A model generated the notes under the pieces. The model was not told where the DNA came from. It did no database searches and saw nothing but the letters and a program-made list of their open reading frames with translations. 64,000 nt of DNA from Chrysaora quinquecirrha. Its lineage: Eukaryota > Cnidaria > Scyphozoa > Semaeostomeae > Pelagiidae. The position numbers and the translations under genes were made by a program. Numbering within the stretch: the stretch's first letter is position 1; every line of letters starts with the position of its first letter. Below, in pieces: positions 50,027 through 62,000 of this stretch. The stretch spans positions 86,501-150,500 of the forward strand of contig JACTAT010000118.1 in the NCBI GenBank assembly GCA_014526335.1, given 5' to 3'.

Positions 50027-53000
50027 ATGGCGGGGAAGGGAGCTTATTCTCCGCTTTTTGCTTCGGATGGATCTAATAAAAATGGTAAATACGTTCCTCT
50101 CAATTCTACTGTAGAAGATGGAAACGAAGCAAGCAGTGGACGAAAATTTCTATCGAGGAGAAAGAGAATTTTCTTAGCTGGATTTCTGGCTGTTTTTGTT
50201 ATTTCTGTCGTTACGGTTGCGGCTGTTTTGGGAACCAGATCAGGTAGGCCCGATTCCTATTGCTAAAAACGTCTTATTTTTCTATTTTATTCGAGAAATA
50301 AACTGGTGCTAATTAATGTTAAGCTATCAGAACTTTTATACTATGAAGTTCTAAAAGAAGCAAGTGATTAGCGTCTGACTTTTATGAATAATTTATTACA
50401 AAACAAACGCAGACTTCGCAGTTCAGTTAGTCAGTGCTTCATAAAGAAACAAGGGCATCATGGAGCCTCAATTATCGGCCTATGTTGAATTGTTGATACG
50501 CCGAAAAAATTTGGTATGAGAAGTCTAGCATGTTATCTGTCGTGTAAAAAAACTGTAGCATAAATTGGCTTGTGAGTCTGAGATTTTTTTTAGGCTATTT
50601 GTTATTATTATTTCCTAGACACATTTTTAATTTTAGGCCTAATACACTTAGGGTAAGGGTACAAAAGTATTGCAACGCTTGACCTAAAATGGCGGCCAAC
50701 AGTAGCCGTAGGCCCAACAACACAAAATTTACATAACAAAGCCATGGCGGCTCGGGGGCTTCGCCCAACTTGATTTAAGCGGGAAAATGTTCACAATTTC
50801 ATTGACTTTCATTAAAAAGAAAAGTTAAACGATTTATTTGTTGCTTCTTGTGGAAAATAATAAAAAACTTTGAAGCAGTGCCTTCCAGAATTTGAGCGAA
50901 ATATTTCGAGAGTTGTCTTGATAAAAAGCAATAAACATAACTACTTTTTTGACCGTTGATTCAAAGTTTTTTCGTTATTCAAAGCAAAATAGCTGAAACT
51001 TTTGTTCCACGTTAAAGTTTTTACTGAGAAAAGTAGTTTTCACAAATAAAACAGAGATTATTTTGTGGACAACAATTTCAGGTGAGTGACTTTTGTTTAG
51101 GCCCAAAAAGGGTACTTTTTGTAAATTTGCAAATTCTTCTCTATAAACCCAAGAATTTGCTTCAAAATTAATTTGCAATATTTTAGGATAACCACAGTTT
51201 TGAAATATGTGAATGAAATTGTCCATGAAAATTTCTGAAGACCCCCTCAAGTGCAAAATTTATTTTCGCATCAAAACAACAAATTCAAAAGTTACTCACC
51301 TAAAATCTTTATCAATATTTCAACCCCCAAATTCTTCTCTAACTGTACACTTTGAGCGAAAATTTAAATCGTAATTACAGGTTTGAACTATTTTGTCTCG
51401 AAAAATCACGAAACTTTGTACCAAAAGTCACAATAAGTGGTTCATACATCGCTGTTTTTCAAGACAACCCTTGAAATATTTTCCAGAAAATTTGGAAGGC
51501 AATGCTTCAAGGTTTTCGACTACTTTTCATCCCAAATGCGAAATAAATCGTTTAACTTTTATTCTAACTGAAAATCAATGAAATTGTGAACATTCTCCCG
51601 CCTAAATCAAGTTGGGCGAAGCCCCCAAGCCGCCATGGCTTTGTTATGTAAATTTTGTGTTGTTGGGCCTACGGCTTATGTTGGCCGCCATTTTAGGTCA
51701 AGCGTTGCAATACTTTTGTACCCTAAGTGTATACCGTAGGCCTACCTACTCTAGGCCATAGAGAGTTGGAGTAGGTTAGGCCCTCCGGACCTTTTTTATA
51801 ATGCTGGTCGTCCAATAACTGTAATAAACCAAGATAAGAAGTGAAATAAATACAATAGGGCATTGCTCATTAATTGGAAGGGGGATGAGCCAAGAATGTG
51901 GGGCAAGCAAAAAAGACAAGCTTGGGGAATAAAGACGTTGTCAAAAATCAATATTAAGCAACTTGTATGGGGGCAAATAGATCTGATATCCTTTCAGCAA
52001 ACCCCCAAGAAACCCCATTTTTAGCAGAATTTCAGAGAAAAGGTTATGATCCTGATAAAGGAATATTTTGATTGAAATTTCTAGTATGAGTCCAGTCATT
52101 TCATTAGTTCAATCCATAAATGCCATGTCACTGTTTACTTAACTTAAGGATAAATGTTTTTCTTTTTTCAGAGTATTTTTTTGGGTCTAGAAAAGTACGA
52201 TCAACCAACAAAATCACATTTGAAGATGTATTCAGTGGGACCTTTAGTAGCAGAACTTTTTCTGCCACTTGGTTAACAGGTATGAGTGATCAACCATAAA
52301 TATTTTTACAAAATATTTCTTATGAGCACAAACTGATCCAATGTATTAAAAAACAGAGATAAAAAGTTGACAGCTTGTTTGGTTGGAAGATATCCTATGC
52401 TAAGTGCTTTCAGAGCCTTAAGCATCCCATGTAATGTCTGTGCAGTATGGTGGGGGACGTGAAGTTCGTGGCTGATATTCAGTGCGATGGGGGCATTCCA
52501 TGATTGCTGTAGGGAGGTATCTTGAAGTACGGTGGCAGATGTGCAGTATGGTGGGATCACATCATGATTGCTATGGTGGATATTCAGTATGGTGGGGAGA
52601 TATCTTGGAGTGTGGTGGGGGATATTCAGTACAGTAAGGGTTAAATATGATGTTATTAACTGAATCATTGGAAATCAGACAGGTGCGTCAAATAGTGTCG
52701 AAACACGAAAATTACGAAATGCAAAAGAACCTATAGAACTTCTAAAAATTAGAAGTTCGGAAATTTTATCTCATTGTCTCGGTCTTGACATTTAATCCGC
52801 AAATCAAATCAATCGATTTCAATTGAACTCGCTTACAATTGGTTCTTTTTCAATGGCTAAGCTGATTGGTGATCAAATACAACAGCATCCCGGAAGGACG
52901 GCCACTTTGATGCTAACACATGTTCCTTTTGTTGTAAGAAAAGAATGCAACATTGCATAAAGAACAATATGATTCCCTTGACTTTTATACTTAGTTGCTA

Positions 53001-56000
53001 AGATAGCAGGTCTCAGGTCCTTTCAGCTCCTTTTAACTTTAAAAGTATAATTTATTAATTAGGGCAACAAAATTTCTTTGGAGAATTTCTCATAATGTGC
53101 AATTCTCTGAAAAAATTGCTTCATAGAAACTAGATGATTTGATATGGTTGTGCAAATAAGCTTCTTTTGAAGTAAGATTCCTTCTTCTATAGAAAAATGC
53201 TTCAAACTTTTGTGATTGTATTATCATTTGTGAACAGGACAATGTTTTTCTTTTGTTTCCAGTTACCATCATGTAACCATCCAAGCATTGTATTTACAGT
53301 TGTTACACTTGATCCTAAACTTCCATACCATCACAACTGCATTTATGTTGTATTTCAAACTTGCATTATGTTGACAGGAATTTCGTTTCAATTCTTTGCA
53401 TTAACTGTTTGATTGATGTGTCGCCAAATTACTTTAATTGCAGATGACACTTGCTTGCATTCCGTGGAGGATGGTAGCACAAAGAAATTCAATCTCACAA
53501 GCAATTCATCATCAGATTTCCTGCCAGCTTCAGTCACAGTTAGTATAGTATGCTTAGAGCTACTTTATTTAATATTTTGATTTCAAAAAATAATTTTACA
53601 AAGCTAAAGTGTCTGATATGTGAAACTAAATCAATTACGGTAGTAATTAATGCCTGGACATATGATCAGTACAGTCTTAACAGCATGTAAACGGCACATC
53701 CAAGGTATTGATGTTGAAATCAAATGGTTCACAAACACACCTGTTGTTGGAGTAGATTGTTTATGTTGTTTTTTCACACTTGATGTCTGTACCCGTAATT
53801 TGTGCTGATTTTTTATACCAAGGGGAGCTTGTCAGCTCGCCAGTCCCTGAGAAAGTACTGTCACCAAATGGATGGAGTCTGCCACCAGATTGGTGGAGTT
53901 CAGCTTCAACAATGAAAGGTACTGACAAAAGGATGATGTTGCCATGGGTAGCCCTTTGGAACCAATGCTGGCCAACATCTGCTGGCTTTTATGAAAGCAA
54001 ACCATTTGGGGCAACATCAAAACCTCTGGTCTATTTTAGATATGCAGATGACACTTTTGCCATTTTCAAAGAAGAGTTTGATTGCAACCTTTTCCTTCAA
54101 AAACTTAACACTTACTGTTTCTCAATGTTTCTTTTGAAAACACTACTACTAGATTTCTCCCCAGTATATGCAGGAAACCAACTTTTAGTAGCCTGTACAT
54201 ATGTTGGGATTTCTTCCCCAAAACGTCCAATTAACCTCTTACACTATTGTTCATCAGGCACTTATGATTTGATATAAGACTTGGCTTGATTCGGAGTTGG
54301 ACAAAATTTTCAAAGATTCACAAAATTTGTTCCTATGAAAAATTTGACTTCAGATTCATATTCAGGGTCTTAAGTTTAGTGTTAAGGTAATTTTTCATGC
54401 TGCTAATTTCATGGTTTTTTATTAATAGCGACAAAAAGTTAAAAAATGAATAAGGGATTTGACTGCGAAAAATCTCTCTGTGTGAATTTTACTTACAAAG
54501 TTATTTTTCACGGTCAAATCCTTTTTATATTGGTCAACTTTTCGTCACTATATAATCAATATTGTGAAGCTTCTAGGCACGAAAATTTGCCACTCCACTA
54601 GAAATTAGGTTTTCTATTCTAATTTAAAGTCAAAATTTTCGGGGAAAAAAATTTGCAAAAACTTTATAAATGATTTCCTTAGCTGAAAAGGTCTATTTCT
54701 TGGATATTAATCTGTATTTTTTGTCTTTCTGGTATCGGAAGAACAAAATTTTTAATTAACTCATTGTTTTCAAAGTTAGTCCTGATGAGAAACAAATGTT
54801 TGATGTATTGTCTCCAAAGAATTATGTGATAGCCTTTTTATATTTTAAATTTTAGCTGGAACATGGAGACTCGTACACTTTGTCTGCTGACAAAAAATGG
54901 ATTATGTTTAGGGAGAACTCAACACAGGTATCTCTATCTATATTAAACCTATGAATATTTCAGCAGTTTGATATTTTCAACTGCGATTTTGTGTGCAGCT
55001 TGATCTTCAAAAGGAGATTGCTGTACTTTTTTTCTGGTATAGTACAGACAAATGATTTTGTGACAAAATAAATGAATTTTTTGTTTTGCCTTTTAGCTGT
55101 ATCGACATTCCAAATATTCTGACTATTACATTGGAAAGATGTCAGATATGTAAGTATTTTTCATAAGAGCTTTATGGTATTTCTGGTGATTACAGTATGT
55201 CAATTAAATAAATAACAAACAGCAATTTTCCAAGCTTTTTGAGCACCAAAGATCCTAATGAAAAGAAGCTGTTGTTAAGTAAACGAAAAACCAGTTTGCT
55301 CAGCTAAGAATTTCATCGCAAACTGTGATGTCAGTTTGGAATATAAGAAACCACCTTCCAAACGATTTACAATGTTACTTCTTGTTATCAAGTTCAGAGT
55401 CGTCGTCATGATACATATGAAGGAATATGCAATAGGCTTCTAGAAGAATACCCTACTGTCCGAGCTACAGATGTTTGTAGTGGAGACGCTGTACATGTAC
55501 TACTATTAAGCAGAGTTGAAGCAATCCATAAGCCTTAAGTCTGACAGATGAAATTGATGGGCAGTCAAAGTCAATTGAATCTACGTAAATATGCTCTTCA
55601 ACTAAGCAGGCTTCAATGTTGCCTTCAGCAGATTGAAAAGAGCTCTAAAGATGTGCTGTGGCAATAAAGTTCTATACGAATTTAGTTCATACGAATATAA
55701 TTTAGGTCTCCAGACCACAGTGATTTCACAATGGTCCAGAGATGCATCTTATGAGGCAAAATTATGCCAAAGAGACACGATGAATCTGTAAAATGTTTTT
55801 TTTGAATTTTGTCTTTATTCAATGTCGTTATTCAGGCAATTCACAGGTGGTCGCCTTTGATATGTAAAGAGCAGTGTATCCGTTAGTCGATTATTTGCAT
55901 GCTTACATATTTTGTAGGAAGTTAACAAAGCTAAAACTGCCTGGAAATGCTCAAGAAAAAATTCGTTACGCCGTTTGGTGTGGTAGTGAGAGTTCCATGG

Positions 56001-59000
56001 TGAATAAATTCATTTCCTTAATGTTGCGTTAACTCATTTTTTCTCACATGCTATTGTTGTTACATTTTAAATTTGTTTAAACCGGAAATGAAGATTAGAA
56101 GAATCAGAAAAATTTAAGTCGAAATCAGTGCCTTCTAGCACATCTCGTTCAGTGCTTTTTTTAACCTTTTTAATTTTAAATTCATGGCAAGACGAGATTC
56201 TTTTAAGGCTCGGTTTACACTTTACCGGGTAGATTTTGGAGAATCTTGATTTTGTATGGGATAGGGTCTGTGTTTACACTATGCCAGAGCTATCCGATAC
56301 AAAACGCTCTAAAAATTGGAGTGATTTTCACTCCGTTTTGTAGATGATACGAAAATCACTCCGCCTCCAGATGTCATCGCCTTTTTTTCTGAAAGGGAGT
56401 TAACTATTGGAATTTTCTATTGTCTCAGCTATCTGGTGTAGTGTAAATGGGTCTATCTGATATGAAAATCAAGACAGAACGAATGAAATCACTGCACGAC
56501 TTTTGTAGTAAGACCCAAGGAGAGGCTATTGTGCATTTAGGCCTTCTTGGTCTTAAGAGAGCACCGACTCAAATTTTTGGGCAGCAACCTGTCCAGGTCA
56601 AACCATACTAAACTTTTCCAGTTTTTTATTCAAATCTGTCTTGACCTAATTCTAGCGTTGTCTGTCTTATTCTAATGCAAGCGTATATAGCAAGTTAAAA
56701 ACGTTCATGACGATTTGTCTCCGTCTTCGTAAATTATTGGCGAGTTCTCTGTGATTATGGAATTGTTTATCTCTATCTTCTACAGGCAATTGTTTTCCAA
56801 AATAATGTTTACTTCAAACACAAGCCATGGATGGACGGTGCTTGGTATCAGTTAACAACAGATGGTGTTCCAAAATCGGTTTTTAATGGTGTACCTGACT
56901 GGGTGTACGAAGGTATAGTAGATTATTTTACAAAAATGAAAGCTTGCAGTCAAACCACTACTCGTTATTCCTTCTTTGCTTGTATTGCATATATATTCCC
57001 ATAAAGCTTTATAAGCCGTGTGAGAACTATGATGCACTGACTACCAGTTTGACGAAAGAGCATTACGAAGCAAAGAAATGACTGAGACAGTCAAAAATGT
57101 CTCAAAAACGAACGTGACACATTCATCAACACTTTAACAAGTTTGTGCTCACTTCAATTTTGATTTCTCTATATCACTGATAGAGCAAGGTCACACGACT
57201 GGCTTATTTCTCTCTTGCACTCAAAAACTTATCTTAGAGTCATTACATTGTGGCCTGTGTATGTGTGTATGGTTACGTGTTTAAATTCACGTCTGGATTG
57301 ATATCTTTTTGTAACTCTATTTATATTGGTATATTTCCTCCTCTGCAAAGGGTCGGTGGAAAATATTCCTAGTAACTGTTTTCACGTTTTGCAACTCTCA
57401 GCAGTTTTAAAATTCTGTGCCACAGAAATTCTGTATGCTGTTGCAAATGTTTCATTTAATTGAACCTCACTAATCATTGCCACGGGGCTCTTTATACACC
57501 GGTGTGGCTTCTCTAACAATTCAAACAGATGATCTTAAAAAAACGGGGAAGGGGTTGGAATTTTGGATCCATGAGTTATAATGGTAGGACGGAAGAATAA
57601 GGCAGTGACCGTGAGGGTCCTTCACGACAAGAAAAAAATTTCTCGGATCGAAAATCCACAAAAAAATAAGAACTAGGAGTCCTAATAAACCCAAGGGGGT
57701 GGTGAAATTGAAGAGAATCGATGTATGCTGGATCAAAAGGCAGCAAAGCTTTGGACTAACGTCATGTTTTTATATTTTAGAGGAAATTCTGTCAACTGAT
57801 CGTGCCATGGATTTTTCGGAAGATGGTCGATATATGGTTTTTGCAAAATTCAATTCAAGCAAAGTTAAATATTACAAATTCACAAAATATGGGCCAAGAT
57901 CAAATGCTTATACGACAATTGAAAAAATTGCTTATCCAAAGGTGTGTAATTTCTGTTGATAATACATTTATTTATTGTTGACATAAGAATAGATGCTGGA
58001 AAACGCAAAGCCATATTAAGGTTGCGTTCTTTTCAAGCTAATCAGAGATTTGCTTTGCTCTTGATTCTATGAAAATGTGGAACCGAAGCAAAACGAAAAA
58101 AACTCTTTGATTCGGTCTTTCAAGCAAAGTTTAAGTTCAAAAGAAATATCTAGGTCGGATCGGGATTAGCGAAGCAGCTTCGCTTCTGCAATGAAAAGAA
58201 CAGAACAATGTCGAGTCAAACTGAAAAGAAAGCACCCTTAAAGTTCTATAGAACATACAGTCGAAACTCTTGTAACAGCCTCCTCTGAACAGCGGCCACT
58301 TGCCAATAAGCCTTTTATTTTTGTCAGGGCAACAAGGAGCGCCCTCGAAACGTTGCCCTGATAAATATCCAAAACCTTTCATAATAATATAGGCCTATAC
58401 GTTTGTCATTTTATAGCGTCAAAGACTGGACTAGGAGACTAGGTTTTCCATTCTGAGTTTAACAATGCTATTTGTCTGCTCACCAAAATCTTATTTATTT
58501 GCTAATTTACTGCTATACCACTCAACGACCGACTATTTTACGACAGTTTTCATACAGGCTTATATGTCCAAAACTGCCACCCAAGTTTCTTCAAAAAACT
58601 TATAAGTCCATAAAATGAAATTTAGGCGAAATTTTGTGAAATTTTGTAGTAAGCCTCTGAATAACGACCACCTCTCAATAATGGCCACTTTGCCCTGGAG
58701 CAAAACGTGGCCACTCTTTGGGGTTCAACTGTATTTTCTTTCCTTCTCAATGAATAACAAAGACTCTGTTAAGAGGTGTATTTCTGTGGTACGTCAAACA
58801 GCTTCCTCGAGCAATGACTTTGTTACATTTTATGTAAGTAGAGGTTTTTTGTTTGAAATCATTTTGGACAGCCACAGGTTTTCTGTGCCAAAATGTGTGA
58901 CTTTTTAGACACAAAGCAACATGTAAAAAGGAACTGTTTTTTTTTCAGTTTGTAAGATTTGTGGAATATTAATTCTTGTCTTTCGCAAGCTAAACCCCAA

Positions 59001-62000
59001 AAAGTGCCGAACTACTATTAAATTTCGCAACGTGAACCAGAATGTTCCAAACAAATCTCAGCTTTTTATTGCGATATGACAGCCCACACAAGTAGACCAA
59101 AACGCTCGCTCCCATATTAACTCAAATTTGAATTGCACTTTCATTTGAAAAATACAGAGTTGTTTTGCTTTGTTAGTTGCTGCGATTTCTATGGCCGCTA
59201 GCAAGCATGAAATAATTCCTCACTGCTTCAAGGCTGTTCAGCTTAACACTTCCATTCATTATTTTCCTTTGATTACATGATACGTGACTACTCTGCTGCC
59301 TCGTTTAGAAATTTTCTCCGATAGTCACATGCAATTTCAGAATTGGTTTTTATAAGACATATTTCGTCCTGTCTGTCCTTCGCAAGAGGACACTTTATTA
59401 GGCCTCCTGTTTTATCACAGGAAAACAAGGGGAAAAGCTACTAGAGGAAAGAACAAATCATTCATATTCTCTCTTTTCGCTCGCTTTTCCCCTTGTTTCC
59501 TTAGACAAAAGACTCACAGTTTTTATTAAATTATTTGTTTAAGTAGATATTTTGCTAATTCGCGAGAAAAGCGAGAGCTAAGCTGGAAAACTTAATCTGC
59601 TTAACTATATGAAGAGATTTAATTCCTTTTTAGACTGGTTATGACAATCCAGTCGTGTCACTTTATGCTGTTGACCTTGAAGATGTAATAAGAAACACTG
59701 GAAAAGTCACTCTCATACCACTAACTGTACCAGATGCATTCAAATCAATGTAAGTTGAAAACAGAACCACGCGTCATAAATCAAAATCCCCCAAATAAGC
59801 TATTTGTCTTTTAAGTACCGTATTTCCTCGAATAAGCACCCTCCCTCGAATAAGTGCACCCTTTTGATTGAGCTGCCTATCAGGTTGATTCAAGAGTTAA
59901 TTTCTAATCAAAGAGGCCCTTTACATGAGAATTTTCAATCGGTGCTGAGTTCAAAACGGGGCTGTGATTTTAGATCATCGCTTATTTTGCTTTGCGTTTA
60001 CATGAATTTTCAGCACGGGCCAAGATTAGGTCGCATAATTGCATAACAGGAGTTTCTGCGGTTTCTCTTTTGTTCTTGGTTGGCATTTATTTGTATTATG
60101 TGACGTTTTCAATTTCAACACGCCCCAGGCTGAAATTTTGTGCGGTTACATGGAAGATTTCCACAGCCCGTACTGAGATTTCAACTCACCCTCTTTCATG
60201 TAAACGCAGTAAAGGCTTGATCCGTTAGCCGAGTTGAAACTCAGCCCGAGTTGAAGTCAGCACGGGCTGAAATTTCTCATGTAAAGGGCCTAAATGTAGC
60301 TACTATAGGTAAACGCTTTTAGGCCTACTTTCAGAAAGGTTTTGGGTAGTGAATTTTGAGTTCAACCAAACATCAAAATGAATCGACGAGTCAATCAAAA
60401 TAAGGAACATCTAACCAGAAAATGAAGCTAGTTTATCTGTAAAAACAACTCAGAAAATAGACTCAATTTTTCTCTACTTCTATGTTTTCTCAAGAAATTA
60501 AGTCAAGTTTAAAAGCCTCAATAGACTTGGGAATCTGTTTTTAATTTAGTTTTATTGCAACGCTTTCTTAAGATGTCTTTGTTTATTTGATTAGTCGTAG
60601 GCAACAGTTAGTCTCTATATATCGTAGATAAATATTTCAGTGACTCATAAACTGATAAGAATTCACAGACCAAATAAAGATCTTCAGAAAAGACCATTTG
60701 ATACATTTATTTTCCTAGTCATTATACTTTAAATAATTATTTTCATTTCAGTGAGCATTATTATTATCTGATGAAATTTGTCACTGGAAGCAACAGTAAA
60801 AAAAAGCCTCAAGTTTATGTCAGCTGGATGAACAGAGCACAAAATCATACCATCACCAAGTATTATAGCGTCGCTGAATCAACAAGCAAGATTGTAAGTT
60901 CATAGCAACCACTTTCCCTGTTGTTTTTGAAAAAAAACACCGCCTAATGAATTTAGCTTATTCACACCCTGGGTAATGTATGTGCAGTACAGTGGAGGGT
61001 GTGCAGTACGGTGGAGGATGTTCAGTACAGTGGAGGGATATCATAAGTACAGTGGAGGGATACCATCAGTACGGTGGAGGGTGTTCAGTACAGTGGAGGG
61101 ATATCATCAGTACGGTGGAGGGATATCATCAGTACGGTGGAGGGTGTTCAGTACAGTGGAGGGATATCATCAGTACGGTGGAGGGATATCATCAGTACGG
61201 TGGAGGATGTTCAGTACGGTGGAGGGATATCAGCAGTACAGTGGAGGTATACCATCAGTACAGTGGAGGGATACCAGAAGTACTGTGGAGGGATACCATC
61301 AGTACAGCGGAGGATGTTCAGTACGGTGGAGGGATATCATTCAGTACAGTGGAGGATGCTCAGTACTGTGGAGGGATATCAACAGTACTGTGGAGGGATA
61401 CCATCAGTACAGTGGAGGGACACCATCAGTACAGTGGAGGATATTCAGTACGGTGGAGGGATATCATAAGTACGGTGGAGGGATATCATCAGTACAGTGG
61501 AGGATGTTCAGTACGTGGAGGGATATCATCAGTACAGTGGAGGACTTTCCCAATTTCTCCACGAGTCCGAGTTTTCTACAACTATGTATTGAAAGAACTT
61601 TCTCTGTCAGATTTGTACCCCTAAATACAATCTACATCGAAGGGCCATTCAATCTTTATTATGAATTTATATGAAAACAAAAGGTTTTCGAGCTAGATTG
61701 CACGAGTTTTAATAAAGGAACGACTTGCCACTCGATGTGGTAAACACAAGTTGTATCAATCGAATTTTCTTGATTAAACTATCGTTTAGCTATTAAACAA
61801 ATTTGATTTGTCGTTTTAAATATTATAGTTAGAGATTTTGAGTTTATTGACTTCGAAAATTTCGAAATTTCGAAAACTTCATGAAATTCGTTCTCCAAAG
61901 CTGTTTAATGTGCAGGATCATGTTCTCAGCAGTTAAAATATGGACATAATTCAAGTGTAATAGTTTCTGGGCATTATTTCTACACAAACATTATACAAAC

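Noticed and set aside
53780..54277. 165-codon frame as a host gene
   Set aside because: Contains the YADD core of a reverse transcriptase with a frameshift; a retroelement remnant.
56210..56530. Possible MITE (ggtttacact ... agtgtaaatggg)
   Set aside because: Only short inverted words match; ends and target duplication are not clear enough to call.
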